DNA from: Robiginitalea aestuariiviva
GTDB lineage: Bacteria > Bacteroidota > Bacteroidia > Flavobacteriales > Flavobacteriaceae
Direction: 5' to 3'
DNA: 64,000 nucleotides
NCBI RefSeq assembly: GCF_029537735.1
Contig: NZ_JARPUQ010000001.1
Span: 51,368-115,367 of the forward strand
Shown: positions 35,888 through 44,793 of the stretch, one piece after another
Numbering within the stretch: the stretch's first letter is position 1
Layout of the letters: each line of letters starts with the position of its first letter
The notes under the pieces: model-generated
Databases searched by the model: none
What the model saw: the letters and a program-made list of their open reading frames with translations, nothing else
What the model was told of the DNA's origin: nothing
Program-made: the position numbers and the translations under genes

Positions 35888-36890
35888 GCGGAACGTTTCC
35901 CTGAAACCCTACAACACCTTCGGCATGCACGAAGAGGCCAGCCATTTTGTGCGGGTCACCTCTTTGGACACCCTTCGGGAAGCCCTGCGCACCCCGGGAG
36001 TCCCGCCCCCCTTTCTGCTTAGCGGGGGCAGTAACCTGTTGTTAACCGGACCCCTGGAGGCTCTAGTCCTGTACATGGATACCCGGGGCAGGGAAATCGT
36101 TTATGAGGATGGAGATACGGTACGCCTGCGCGTGTTGGGGGGTGAAATCTGGCACGACCTGGTCATGTGGACCCTGGAACAAGGCTACGGCGGGCTGGAA
36201 AACCTGGCCCTGATCCCCGGGAAGACCGGCACGGCCCCGGTCCAGAACATCGGGGCGTACGGGGTGGAACTCAAGGACGTGATGCACAGCTGCCAGGCCG
36301 TGGAACTCGCCACCGGGAAGCTGCGGGAATTTTCGCGGGAAGCCTGCCGCTTCGGATACCGGGATTCCATCTTCAAAAATGAGGCCCGGGGCCAATATGC
36401 CATCTGGTCCGTTACCCTGGAACTCACCTGCCGCAACCACCGCATTCGCGACCAGTATGGCGCCATCCGCCAACAACTGGAGCAGGAGGGCATTTCCAGC
36501 CCCACCCCTGCAGATGTGGCCCGGGCGGTCATTGCCATTCGCAGCAGCAAGCTGCCGGACCCGGCCAGGCTGGGCAACAGCGGCAGTTTTTTCAAAAACC
36601 CCGTGGTGCAAGGCCCTGTCTATGAACGGCTGAAGGAGCAGTATACGGACCTCCCGGGATACCCCCAGGCAGACGGTAGCGTAAAGGTGCCTGCCGGCTG
36701 GCTAATCGAACACCTCGGGTTTAAAGGGATACGCCGTGGGGATGCGGGGGTACACGCACAACAGGCCCTGGTGCTGGTGAACTACGGACAGGCCCGGGGA
36801 TCCGAAATCCTGGCCCTGGCGCGGGAAATCCAGGAAAAGGTACAGCAGGCCTTCGGGATTGTACTGGAGCCGGAGGTCAATGTCCTCTGA
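35877..36890 (+). CDS. murB: UDP-N-acetylenolpyruvoylglucosamine reductase
   Basis: 337 aa. FAD enzyme that reduces UDP-GlcNAc-enolpyruvate to UDP-MurNAc. Motifs: NTFGMHEEASHFVRV near 12, LLSGGSNLLL near 44-53 (FAD), IPGKTGTAPVQNIGAYGVEL near 112-131, GNSGSFFKNPVV near 230-241 with the catalytic Ser, and the terminal LEPEVNVL with the catalytic Glu. The length and the YxxR-type insertion (FGYRDSIFK) are those of the E. coli-like type I enzyme. Coupled to the aminotransferase by an 11-bp overlap. A hairpin follows at 36907. Confidence 0.96.
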   Translation: MRLERNVSLKPYNTFGMHEEASHFVRVTSLDTLREALRTPGVPPPFLLSGGSNLLLTGPLEALVLYMDTRGREIVYEDGDTVRLRVLGGEIWHDLVMWTLEQGYGGLENLALIPGKTGTAPVQNIGAYGVELKDVMHSCQAVELATGKLREFSREACRFGYRDSIFKNEARGQYAIWSVTLELTCRNHRIRDQYGAIRQQLEQEGISSPTPADVARAVIAIRSSKLPDPARLGNSGSFFKNPVVQGPVYERLKEQYTDLPGYPQADGSVKVPAGWLIEHLGFKGIRRGDAGVHAQQALVLVNYGQARGSEILALAREIQEKVQQAFGIVLEPEVNVL

Positions 36891-36906
36891 GGCCCTGAAA
36901 AAGATA

Positions 36907-36929
36907 ACCCCCGCATCCCTGCGGGGGTT
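36907..36929 (+). terminator. Stem-loop after murB
   Basis: AACCCCCGC / GCGGGGGTT with loop ATCCCT. A strong stem but no T-run on the plus strand, so termination is likely but not certain. Confidence 0.55.
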
Positions 36930-37113
36930 AAGCCAAACCAAACTAACCAAAAGACAGGGCACCTAAGAACGGCGTACCCTGGTATTGTCAAAGCCCGTTG
37001 CCCGAAGTGGTACGGGAATCAAAATTTCTTACCTTAGCCTTCACCCAGATATACGCGGGGAAAGCAGGGAATGGATTTCCGGAGTCAGAAAATTTTCCGC
37101 CCTCCCCAGAGCT

Positions 37114-37680
37114 ATGAGCAAACTACTCGAGAAACATATTGTGGAACTCCTTGGGGAGGGAAACGAAAAAGCCATATCGCTCCTGTATGAGCACTATGGG
37201 GATACGCTCTATGGGGTGGCCCTGAAGGTGGTTCGCAACGAGGCCCTGGCCCAGGACGTGTTGCAGGAGAGCTTTGTTAAAATCTGGAAAAAAGCCGCTA
37301 CCTACGACGCCTCCAAGGCCAAGCTGTTCACCTGGCTCTTCCGCATTGTGCGCAATACGGCCATCGACAAACTGCGGAGCCTGGGCACCAAAAACGAAAA
37401 GGAAATCCAAATTGACGTTTCGGACGTATATACCATAGGCGTGGAAGGGTTAGACCCGGAGCTGATGGACATGCGAAAACACCTGGGCAGGATAGAACTC
37501 AAATACCAGGTGGTGCTGGAAGCCCTCTTTTTTGAGGGCATGACCCAGCAGGAAGCCAGCGACGAGCTGGACATCCCCCTGGGTACCATCAAATCGAGGC
37601 TGAAAATCGGCCTTCGGGAGCTTCGGAAGATCTACGACCCCGCCTTAATTGCCCTATGGCTCCTAATTCAAGGGTTATGA
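37114..37680 (+). CDS. ECF-type RNA polymerase sigma factor
   Basis: 188 aa. Region 2: ISLLYEHYGDTLYGVALKVVRNEALAQDVLQESFVKIW at about residues 16-55, then LFTWLFRIVRNTAIDKLRS. Region 4: LEALFFEGMTQQEASDELDIPLGTIKSRL near 131-160, a helix-turn-helix for the -35 type element. The stop overlaps the start of the next gene (ATGA), which encodes a membrane protein of the anti-sigma-K type, so the pair is a sigma/anti-sigma operon. The ATG at 37114 is chosen as region 2 starts shortly after. The signal and regulon are unknown. Confidence 0.93.
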   Translation: MSKLLEKHIVELLGEGNEKAISLLYEHYGDTLYGVALKVVRNEALAQDVLQESFVKIWKKAATYDASKAKLFTWLFRIVRNTAIDKLRSLGTKNEKEIQIDVSDVYTIGVEGLDPELMDMRKHLGRIELKYQVVLEALFFEGMTQQEASDELDIPLGTIKSRLKIGLRELRKIYDPALIALWLLIQGL

Positions 37681-38435
37681 AAGAGAAAATTAAAATATTC
37701 CTGGAAACGGACCTGCTGGAGCAGTACCTGCTCGGCACCACGGATACCGCCGAAAGCGCCCGTGTGGAACGGTACATTGCCATGTACCCGGAGGTAAGAC
37801 GCACCTACCTGGAATTGCAGGAGAACCTGGAAGCCTACGCCCGTATGCACGCCGTACCCACCCCGGAAGGGTTGCGGGAACGCATTCTGCAAAGCGTGCG
37901 CCGCGAACAGGGATTCCGCCGCCGGTTTATGCGGTATGCCGCAGCAGCCAGCGTGGCCGCGGTCTTCTTTTTGGGGGCCTCCGTCTTCTTCTGGAACCAG
38001 AACCAGAACCTGCAGGCCGAAAACGACCTGGTGAACAACAAGATCCGGGTGCTGGAGGCAGACATGAAGGAACAGCTGGAAGATGTGCGCAACCAGTTTA
38101 TCGTACTGAACAACCCCCAAACCCGCAAGTTTATGGTAGAGGGCAACCGCAAGGCGCGGGAACTGAAGGCCATTGCCTACGTAAACCCGGTTAAGAAGCT
38201 CTCCTACATCAACGTGAAAAATCTGCCCAACCTCCCGGAAGACCAGGATTATCAGATGTGGGCCGAGGTGAACGGGGAAATGGTAAACCTGGGGGTTTTA
38301 CGGAACTTTGTAGACTCGGATAAGCTCCTGGCCCTCCCGTATGGCGAAAAGGCTGTCAGCTATATCACCATAGAACCCAAAGGCGGGAACCTGACCCCTT
38401 CCGTGGAGAATATCGTGGCGGATTTCAGCTACTGA
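37677..38435 (+). CDS. Anti-sigma factor (RskA-like, membrane-bound)
   Basis: 252 aa. The cytoplasmic N-terminus (about residues 1-88, LETDLLEQYLLGTTDTAESARVERYIAMYPEV) resembles the sigma-binding zinc-less anti-sigma domain. One transmembrane helix is near 90-108 (YAAAASVAAVFFLGASVFFW), followed by a short coiled coil and a periplasmic RskA-type domain with NPVKKLSYINVKNLPNLPEDQDYQMWAE near 160-190 and a last part ITIEPKGG. It should hold the partner sigma factor at the membrane until a signal arrives. Translation is coupled to the sigma gene. A terminator lies 23 bp downstream. Confidence 0.88.
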   Translation: MKEKIKIFLETDLLEQYLLGTTDTAESARVERYIAMYPEVRRTYLELQENLEAYARMHAVPTPEGLRERILQSVRREQGFRRRFMRYAAAASVAAVFFLGASVFFWNQNQNLQAENDLVNNKIRVLEADMKEQLEDVRNQFIVLNNPQTRKFMVEGNRKARELKAIAYVNPVKKLSYINVKNLPNLPEDQDYQMWAEVNGEMVNLGVLRNFVDSDKLLALPYGEKAVSYITIEPKGGNLTPSVENIVADFSY

Positions 38436-38458
38436 TCCGCGAAGGTCCTACGCATTCA

Positions 38459-38485
38459 AGCCCCTTGTTCCGGGGGCTTTTTTTG
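38459..38485 (+). terminator. Intrinsic terminator of the sigma/anti-sigma operon
   Basis: AGCCCC and GGGGCT form the stem around TTGTTCCG, followed by a run of T. It overlaps the -33 box of the next promoter. Confidence 0.8.
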
Positions 38486-38493
38486 TATCTTTG
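38465..38493 (+). promoter_or_regulatory. Promoter (TTG-N18-TATCTTTG) inside a terminator
   Basis: TTG at 38465-38467 lies in the loop of the preceding terminator; TATCTTTG, a perfect TAnnTTTG, is at 38486-38493. The next ATG follows 16 bases later. Confidence 0.72.
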
Positions 38494-38509
38494 CACAAAG
38501 TAATCCCCT

Positions 38510-38710
38510 ATGAAGCTCGCATTGCTTACAATCGGTCTGCTCGCCCTGGCCTTTGGCGGCATCGCCATCAAGATCTGGGCTAAGAAGGACGGTGCATTTG
38601 CCGGCACCTGCGCCAGCCAAAACCCCCACCTGAACAAGGACGGTCAGGCTTGCGGCATGTGCGGTAAAATGCCCGCGGAACAGGAATGCCGGCAGGAAGT
38701 CGGGGCCTGA
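38510..38710 (+). CDS. Small membrane or secreted protein with conserved cysteines
   Basis: 66 aa. The N-terminal 22 residues are hydrophobic (LALLTIGLLALAFGGIAIKIW), a membrane anchor or uncleaved signal. The outside part has a cysteine pattern CASQNPHLNKDG then CGMCG and a last Cys (QEC), suggesting metal or disulphide binding. A like protein (CASQNP...CGxCG) is known in flavobacteria with no described function. It has its own perfect promoter, described above. It stands just before an ECF sigma gene, 38 bp apart, but is not obviously linked. Confidence 0.8.
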   Translation: MKLALLTIGLLALAFGGIAIKIWAKKDGAFAGTCASQNPHLNKDGQACGMCGKMPAEQECRQEVGA

Positions 38711-38748
38711 TCCGGGCCCTGAACCCCGGGGAATAACCGATACGCCTT

Positions 38749-39324
38749 TTGGACTCAGAGAAGGAAACCGTCCTGGAAACCATTGCTAAGGCCCAGGCAG
38801 GCAACCAGATGGCCTTCAGCCGTTTGCTGGACCTGTACTGGCCCGAAGTCTACCATTTCCAACTGAAGCGGACGCAGAACGAAAACGACGCCGAGGACAT
38901 CACCATACAGACCTTTTCCAAAGCCTTTGACCGTATCGGCTCCTACGATCCCAATTACGGCTTTAACACCTGGCTGATTTCCATCTCCAAGAACCTCCAT
39001 ATCGATATGGTGCGCAAGCGCAAGCGCAATGTACTGGAGAGCAGCGATTCCAGCCAGTCCGAGGCCGTTTCGCGCATCCTGGACGAAAGCCCCACGGCAG
39101 AAGACCGCATCATCATCGAACAAAACCTGAAAACCCTGCTGCGCTACCTCAAGGAACTTAAACCCGCCTACCGCAAGGTGATCGACCTGCGGTACTTCCG
39201 CGAAATGAGCTATGCCCAGATTGCCGAGACCCTGGGAGAACCCATTGGGAATGTTAAAGTGAAGCTGCTGCGGGCCAAAAAGCTGTTAGCAGGCCTGATT
39301 TCAAGCCATCCGGAGCGTTCCTGA
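38749..39324 (+). CDS. ECF-type RNA polymerase sigma factor (TTG start)
   Basis: 191 aa. Region 2: FSRLLDLYWPEVYHFQLKRTQNENDAEDITIQTFSKAF near 23-60 and FNTWLISISKNLHIDMVRKRK near 75-95. Region 4: LRYFREMSYAQIAETLGEPIGNVKVKLLRAKK near 146-178. Only a TTG at 38749 is available as a start before an in-frame stop (TAA at 38734-38736) unless translation begins at Met24, which would remove the start of region 2. It has no anti-sigma gene beside it. The regulon is unknown. lipA follows 62 bp later with its own promoter. Confidence 0.88.
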   Translation: MDSEKETVLETIAKAQAGNQMAFSRLLDLYWPEVYHFQLKRTQNENDAEDITIQTFSKAFDRIGSYDPNYGFNTWLISISKNLHIDMVRKRKRNVLESSDSSQSEAVSRILDESPTAEDRIIIEQNLKTLLRYLKELKPAYRKVIDLRYFREMSYAQIAETLGEPIGNVKVKLLRAKKLLAGLISSHPERS

Positions 39325-39364
39325 ACCGGGTCCGGCCACCCGTGCCTCCCGCTGAATTTGTTCG

Positions 39365-39372
39365 TATATTTG
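39365..39372 (+). promoter_or_regulatory. -7 promoter element of lipA
   Basis: TATATTTG, a perfect TAnnTTTG, 14 bases before the lipA ATG. No -33 TTG at the expected distance. Confidence 0.6.
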
Positions 39373-39386
39373 CCTAAAAATTGGAC

Positions 39387-40262
39387 ATGAGCACCACTAC
39401 CCTGGATTCTGCTGCCCCGCCCAAGGGAAAACCGAAATGGCTTCGGGTTAAGTTGCCCACCGGCAAGAAGTACACCCAATTGCGCGGGCTGGTGGACACC
39501 TATAACCTCCACACCATCTGTACCTCGGGCAGCTGCCCCAATATGGGCGAGTGCTGGGGGGAAGGCACGGCCACGTTTATGATCCTGGGAAACATCTGTA
39601 CCCGCTCCTGCGGCTTCTGCGGGGTAAAAACCGGGCGGCCGGAAGATGTGGACTGGGCCGAGCCGGAAAAGGTGGCACGCTCGATCAAAATCATGGGGAT
39701 CCGCCATGCCGTGGTGACCTCCGTAGACCGCGACGACCTCAAGGACATGGGCTCCATCATGTGGGCCGAAACCGTAAAGGCGATCCGCCGCATGAACCCC
39801 GAAACTACCCTGGAAACCCTTATTCCTGATTTTCAGGGCATTGAAAGGCACCTGGACCGCATCCTGGAGGTAGCGCCCGAGGTCATTTCACACAATGTGG
39901 AAACGGTACGCAGGCTCACCCGCGAAGTGCGCATCCAAGCCAAATACGACCGGAGCCTGGAGGTGTTGCGCTACCTGAAGGAACAGGGGGCACGGCGCAC
40001 CAAATCCGGGATTATGCTAGGGCTCGGCGAGACCGAGGAAGAAGTGATGCAGACCCTGCGCGACCTGCGGGACGCCCGTGTAGACGTGGTCACGATTGGG
40101 CAGTACCTGCAGCCCAGTAAAAAGCACCTGCCCGTGAAAGCCTTTATCACCCCGGAGCAGTTTGACCGCTATCGCGATGCCGGCCTGGAAATGGGCTTCC
40201 GCCATGTAGAAAGCGGGGCATTGGTCCGTTCCTCCTACAAGGCCCACAAACACGTAGATTAG
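39387..40262 (+). CDS. lipA: Lipoyl synthase
   Basis: 291 aa. Radical-SAM enzyme that inserts two sulphurs into octanoyl chains on lipoyl domains. The auxiliary cluster motif is CTSGSCPNMGECW near residues 38-50 (CxxxxCxxxxxC), and the radical-SAM motif is CTRSCGFCGV near 69-78 (CxxxCxxC). TSVDRDDLKDMG near 112 and VSHNVETVRRL-like HNVETVRR near 172 are conserved, as is the final RSSYKA with the third-ligand Ser of the auxiliary cluster. The ATG at 39387 is chosen from the family length and the promoter. All iron-sulphur ligands are present. Confidence 0.97.
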   Translation: MSTTTLDSAAPPKGKPKWLRVKLPTGKKYTQLRGLVDTYNLHTICTSGSCPNMGECWGEGTATFMILGNICTRSCGFCGVKTGRPEDVDWAEPEKVARSIKIMGIRHAVVTSVDRDDLKDMGSIMWAETVKAIRRMNPETTLETLIPDFQGIERHLDRILEVAPEVISHNVETVRRLTREVRIQAKYDRSLEVLRYLKEQGARRTKSGIMLGLGETEEEVMQTLRDLRDARVDVVTIGQYLQPSKKHLPVKAFITPEQFDRYRDAGLEMGFRHVESGALVRSSYKAHKHVD

Positions 40263-40442
40263 AGACATTCAGATACCTACGGACCCGCCTTCCGGCGCCG
40301 TGAGAAGGATTTTTCCCAAAAAGGGTTTATTTTTCGGATTCCGGCGCGTACTTTCAGCCTCCGGATACAATACAAACGCCTTTATCGCGTTAGAGCAAAG
40401 ATGCATCCCCCGTAGGGGGAAGCCTCGGGTAACGAACCGTAT

Positions 40443-42659
40443 TTGACACACCGCCAGTTTTCCATACGGCTTTTTGCAACCCTGTGCGCAGGGTTGTTCT
40501 GGGTGACCTCACTCGGAGCACAGCTCCTCAATACCCAGGACGAAACCTTCCAGGCCTACCTGCAGGAAGCCATACTCTACCGGAACCAGGACCGCATAGA
40601 CGAGGCCCTGGAAACCCTGGACAAGGCCTCGAAATGGGCAGAGGACCAGCAGGACGAGAAAGGGCTTATCGACTGTTATCACTACTTTGCCCTGATCTAC
40701 CAGGACCTGGGCAAGAAAGAAACCGGGCAATTCTACTGGGAACGGGCCAACCTCCTGCTGAATCAGATCGAGTACCCCATGGGCCGGGCATTTCACCGCT
40801 ACATCGAGGCCCGGGTCCTCTTCGATGAACGGAACTACTTTATGGCCCTGAACATGATTTCAGAAGCCAAGCAAAGTACCAACGACCGCAACCTGCTCAA
40901 TAACCTTATCCTGCTGGAAGGGGACAGCTACCTGCAAATCGGGAAGCTGGACCTGGCCGAAACCAACTACAATGCCCTGCTGGTCAATACGGACCCGCTG
41001 GAAAAGGAATTCCTGCAGGCGCGGGCCTACATGGGCCTGGCGCGCCTCCGGTTTGACCAGGGGGATTACCAGCAGGCCATCAGCAGTGCCGAAAGCGCCC
41101 TGGCACTGGCTTCTGAAGAAGGGTTTTCTGCCCTGAACCGGCAGACTGTGGTGATGCTGAGCGGCTTGTATGAAACCACCGGGCAACTGCAGGAGGCCCT
41201 CCTATTTGAGCGCCGTCTGGCAAATATCAAGGATTCGGTCTATTCCCTGGAAAAGGCCAAGGCCGAAGCCGGGATAGCCAGCGAGGTAGAGTTTAAACAC
41301 CTAAATCAGGAAATCCGCAAACAGGACGAGGAAATCGTGAGGCTCAACAAGACGGCCAACCGCTCGGAGCTTACCGTGATTTTCACCTCCATCTTCCTGA
41401 CTATAATTTCCCTGCTGGCGGTATCCCTGTACCGGAACAACCAGATCAAACTCAAGACCAACGACCTGCTGCATACCAAAAACCGGGAGTTGCAGGCCGC
41501 CCGGGACGCGGCCGTACAGGCCATGGAAGCCAAGACCAACTTCCTGTCTACCGTAAGCCATGAGTTGCGAACGCCCCTCTACGCGGTAACGGGCCTCACC
41601 CACCTGCTGCTGGAGGAAAACCCCAGCGACAGCCAGAAAGAACACCTGAAGGCGCTGAAGTTCTCCGGGGATTACCTGCTGAACTTCATTAACGACATCC
41701 TGCAGATCAACAAGATCGATGCGGACAAGCTGGAACCCATCGAGGTGGAATGCAGCCTGAAGAAAATCCTGGTGGAAGTGCTGAATTCCCTGCAACAAAC
41801 TGCCAAGGAAAACCGTACCGAACTCGTCCTGGATTTTGACCCGCGTATTCCCGGGCTGTTGAAGAGCGACCCCCTGAAACTGTCGCAGATCTTCATCAAC
41901 CTGGTCGGTAATGCCCTGAAATTTACCAAGGGCGGGGAAGTTAAAGTAATCGCGAAGCTCCTCGGAGAAGCCCAGGAACAAGCCCGGATCTATTTCGAAG
42001 TCCGGGATAATGGTATCGGTATTGATGCGGAACAACAGGCCAAGATTTTCGACAGCTTTGAGCAGGGCTCCGTGCAGATTAACCGGGAATACGGGGGTAC
42101 CGGCCTGGGCCTGACCATTGTGAAAAGCCTCCTGGGCCTGTTTGGCAGCAAAATCTACCTGCGCAGTGAACTCGGGAAAGGCAGCTCCTTCTACTTTGAA
42201 CTGGACTTTACCTGCCAGGACCACTCCGTAAGTGAGCAGACCTTTGAGGTTACCAACCGGGAATACACCTTTGAAGACCTGCACCTGCTGGTCGTGGAAG
42301 ACAACAAGATCAACCAGGTCATCACCAAGAAGATGTTGGCCAAAAAAGAGATTACGTGCGACATTGCCAATAACGGCACCGAAGCGGTAGACCTGGCCCG
42401 CACCAAGCATTACGACGGTATCCTGATGGACATCCACATGCCCGGTATCAGCGGGGTGGAAGCCACCGAACAAATCCGGACCTTCAACCCGGATATCCCC
42501 ATCATTGCCCTTACGGCCATCTCCCTGGACGACAGCCTGGAGACCTTCTACGCCGCAGGGTGCAACGACGTGGTCACCAAACCCTTCAAACCAGAGGTGT
42601 TTTACCAAAAAATCGGGGAGAATATCGTGGAGTACAAACTCCGCAAGACCGCTACCTAA
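40443..42659 (+). CDS. Hybrid histidine kinase with TPR sensor region
   Basis: 738 aa. Signal peptide (LFATLCAGLFWVTSLGAQ, ends near residue 27), then TPR-like helices at about 30-265, a transmembrane helix near 291-312 (LTVIFTSIFLTIISLLAVSLY), and a short coiled coil. The kinase has His in STVSHELRTPLYAVTG near 368, DNGIGIDAEQQAKIF near 522 and GGTGLGLTIVKSL. A receiver domain ends the protein (LLVVEDNKINQ, phosphoacceptor in LMDIHMPG near Asp663, KPF). Periplasmic TPRs are a common sensor in Bacteroidota. The only start giving the signal peptide is TTG. Signal unknown. Confidence 0.88.
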   Translation: MTHRQFSIRLFATLCAGLFWVTSLGAQLLNTQDETFQAYLQEAILYRNQDRIDEALETLDKASKWAEDQQDEKGLIDCYHYFALIYQDLGKKETGQFYWERANLLLNQIEYPMGRAFHRYIEARVLFDERNYFMALNMISEAKQSTNDRNLLNNLILLEGDSYLQIGKLDLAETNYNALLVNTDPLEKEFLQARAYMGLARLRFDQGDYQQAISSAESALALASEEGFSALNRQTVVMLSGLYETTGQLQEALLFERRLANIKDSVYSLEKAKAEAGIASEVEFKHLNQEIRKQDEEIVRLNKTANRSELTVIFTSIFLTIISLLAVSLYRNNQIKLKTNDLLHTKNRELQAARDAAVQAMEAKTNFLSTVSHELRTPLYAVTGLTHLLLEENPSDSQKEHLKALKFSGDYLLNFINDILQINKIDADKLEPIEVECSLKKILVEVLNSLQQTAKENRTELVLDFDPRIPGLLKSDPLKLSQIFINLVGNALKFTKGGEVKVIAKLLGEAQEQARIYFEVRDNGIGIDAEQQAKIFDSFEQGSVQINREYGGTGLGLTIVKSLLGLFGSKIYLRSELGKGSSFYFELDFTCQDHSVSEQTFEVTNREYTFEDLHLLVVEDNKINQVITKKMLAKKEITCDIANNGTEAVDLARTKHYDGILMDIHMPGISGVEATEQIRTFNPDIPIIALTAISLDDSLETFYAAGCNDVVTKPFKPEVFYQKIGENIVEYKLRKTAT

Positions 42660-43645
42660 AAGGCCGAGAGAAAGGCTTCCAGGCGCTGCCGGTCTTCCGG
42701 CCCAAACCGATGCGCCACCCCTATCACCCAAAAATTATCCAGGGATCCACCCAGGCGGACGGCATCCTTTTCCGTGGTCAGCACCCGCCCTGCAGCACGA
42801 ATCTGCTCTATTTCCGAGGAGGAAAAGGCATGGTGGTCCGGGAAGCGCAGGTGGCGTACTTCCAGGCCCAGCCCTCGCAGGTGTTCCACTAGGGGCCCGG
42901 GGCGCGCAATTCCCGTAACCAGGGTTACCGGGGCTTCGCGCAGCCGCTCCAGGGAGACTTCTTCCCCTTGCTCGGATCGAACCGGACCATAGGCCAGGGT
43001 AGCAAACAGAAGGGGTTGCGAAGGTTTCGGGGCCAGGCGGGCGGCTACGGCTTCACGGGCCTGTCGGGAAAGGGTTTGCGGACATTTGGTCACTACAATA
43101 AGGTCTGCGCGCCGGGCCTGGGAGCGATGGTCTCGGAGGTCCCCGGAGGGCAGGTATCCCAGGTCCGTATACAGGGCGTCGTAAGCCGTTAGCAAAATGG
43201 AAGCCTGCGGCCGAACCTTGCGGTGCTGGAACCCGTCGTCCAGCAAAATAATTTCGGGCTGTTCGGCAGCCATCAGGGTCTCGATACCCCGCCTGCGGTT
43301 GGCATCGACCGCCACAAGGGCATGCGGGAACTTACCCGCCAGTTGCAGGGGTTCATCCCCAACGTCACGGGCGGTATGTCCCTGCCCTACCCGGAGGAAG
43401 CCCCGGGTCTGTCGCCGGTACCCCCGGCTCAAAACAGCCACCCGCCGATCTTCCCAGTACCGCAGCAGCCACTCCACCATAGGGGTTTTGCCACTGCCCC
43501 CCACGCTCAGGTTCCCTACGCAAATCACGGGCACGGCATAGTCCCGCGATGGCAGCAGGCCCGCATCGTAGGCCTTGTTGCGCAGGTAAACCACTGCCCT
43601 GTATACCAGGGAAAACGGCCAGAGGAGTTTGCGAAACCGGTTCAT
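42656..43645 (-). CDS. lpxK: Tetraacyldisaccharide 4'-kinase
   Basis: 329 aa. It adds the 4'-phosphate to lipid A precursor at the inner face of the membrane. Walker A is in VGNLSVGGSGKTPMVEWLL near 45-63 (SVGGSGKTP is the family mark), and LDDGFQHRKV near 135-144 and DHHAFSSSEIEQI near 270 are conserved (DDGxQH; DHxxF). A hydrophobic N-terminus (FSLVYRAVVYLRNKA) anchors it. The stop overlaps the convergent kinase gene by 4 bp; it is divergent from the Nif3-like gene, whose start is 50 bp away. TATTTTCG (43658-43651) is a near-consensus -7. Confidence 0.96.
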   Translation of the reverse strand: MNRFRKLLWPFSLVYRAVVYLRNKAYDAGLLPSRDYAVPVICVGNLSVGGSGKTPMVEWLLRYWEDRRVAVLSRGYRRQTRGFLRVGQGHTARDVGDEPLQLAGKFPHALVAVDANRRRGIETLMAAEQPEIILLDDGFQHRKVRPQASILLTAYDALYTDLGYLPSGDLRDHRSQARRADLIVVTKCPQTLSRQAREAVAARLAPKPSQPLLFATLAYGPVRSEQGEEVSLERLREAPVTLVTGIARPGPLVEHLRGLGLEVRHLRFPDHHAFSSSEIEQIRAAGRVLTTEKDAVRLGGSLDNFWVIGVAHRFGPEDRQRLEAFLSAF

Positions 43646-43665
43646 AAGCGCGAAAATAGTTTATT

Positions 43666-43673
43666 TATCTTTG
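43666..43673 (+). promoter_or_regulatory. -7 promoter element of the Nif3-like gene
   Basis: TATCTTTG, a perfect TAnnTTTG, 22 bases before the ATG at 43696, in a 50-bp spacer between divergent genes. Confidence 0.6.
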
Positions 43674-43695
43674 GGGAAACCCTAACCCCCCAAGG

Positions 43696-44790
43696 ATGAC
43701 CGTAAAAGAAATCGCTGCCCAAGTGGAAGCCCTGGCCCCCCTGCATCACGCCGAGGATTTCGACAATGTTGGCCTGCTGGTAGGCCGCCCGGACATGGAA
43801 GTGACCGGAGTACTGGTAACCCTGGACACCCTGGAAGCCGTGGTGGACGAGGCGATTGCCAGGGGGTGCAACCTGATCCTGAGTTTTCACCCCATATTGT
43901 TCAAGGGGCTCAAGCGCCTTACCGGCAAAACCTATGTAGAACGCGTGGTGGCCAGGGCCCTGGAAAACCAGATCGCCATCTATAGTATCCACACCGCCCT
44001 GGACAACGTGCCCGGGGGCGTGAACGGAGCCCTGTGCCAGGCCCTGGGCATACAGGACCCTTCCATTCTGATCCCTAAAAAACAGGGGATTAAAAAATTA
44101 GTGACCTACGTTCCCAAGGCGCATACTCCAACGCTTTTGGACGCCCTTTTTGCCGCCGGGGCAGGCAGTCTGGGGCACTACTCCCAATGCAGTTTCCGCC
44201 TGGAAGGCGAAGGTAGTTTCCTGCCTTCGGTAGCGGCCAACCCGGCCCTGGGCACCCCCGGCACCTTGCAGCGGGAACCGGAAGACCAGCTCCACCTTAC
44301 CTTTACCGCAGACCGGGAAGCTTCGGTACTGGCGGCGCTTTTCCGTACCCATCCCTATGAGGAGGTGGCCTATGAGGTCACCACCCTGGAAAACGACTAC
44401 AACCACCTGGGAATGGGCATGATTGGGTCTTTGGAGGCTCCCTTGGGCCCAGAGGCCTTCCTGGAGCACCTGAAGCAGGTCTTGGGCACCCCCTGTATCC
44501 GCCACAGCGCCCTGCCAGAAACCCCGGTGCAACGGGTGGCCGTGTTGGGCGGCAGCGGGGCATTTGCCATCGAAGCTGCCAAGGCTGCCGGGGCCGATGC
44601 TTTTGTAACGGGGGACGTGAAATACCACCAGTTCTTCCAGGCCGAAGGAAAGCTGCTGATCGCCGACGTGGGGCACTATGAAACTGAGCAGTTTACAAAA
44701 AGATTGCTGTGCGATTATCTTAGCGAAAAAATTCCTAATTTTGCCATCTCTTTATCGGAGACGAAAACGAACCCCGTCAATTATTTTTAA
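43696..44790 (+). CDS. Nif3-like dinuclear metal center protein
   Basis: 364 aa. NIF3/YbgI/YqfO family. Metal ligands: ILSFHPILFKG near 57-67 (HP/H motif), IYSIHTALDN near 94 (HTxxD), and GDVKYHQFFQAEGK plus DVGHYETEQF near 310-335 (HxxxxE). The length is that of the long form, with an inserted domain (about 130-240; EVAYEVTTLENDYNHLGMG) like the NGG1p/PII-like insert. The fold is a hexameric ring. It was long called a GTP cyclohydrolase I relative, but its reaction is not established. The next gene begins 3 bp later, so they are co-transcribed, an order shared with other flavobacteria. Confidence 0.9.
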   Translation: MTVKEIAAQVEALAPLHHAEDFDNVGLLVGRPDMEVTGVLVTLDTLEAVVDEAIARGCNLILSFHPILFKGLKRLTGKTYVERVVARALENQIAIYSIHTALDNVPGGVNGALCQALGIQDPSILIPKKQGIKKLVTYVPKAHTPTLLDALFAAGAGSLGHYSQCSFRLEGEGSFLPSVAANPALGTPGTLQREPEDQLHLTFTADREASVLAALFRTHPYEEVAYEVTTLENDYNHLGMGMIGSLEAPLGPEAFLEHLKQVLGTPCIRHSALPETPVQRVAVLGGSGAFAIEAAKAAGADAFVTGDVKYHQFFQAEGKLLIADVGHYETEQFTKRLLCDYLSEKIPNFAISLSETKTNPVNYF

Positions 44791-44793
44791 AGT

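Noticed and set aside
40406..40420. TCCCCC-GTA-GGGGGA hairpin before the TPR kinase as a riboswitch
   Set aside because: A single short stem with a 3-base loop does not suggest a riboswitch; it may have no function.
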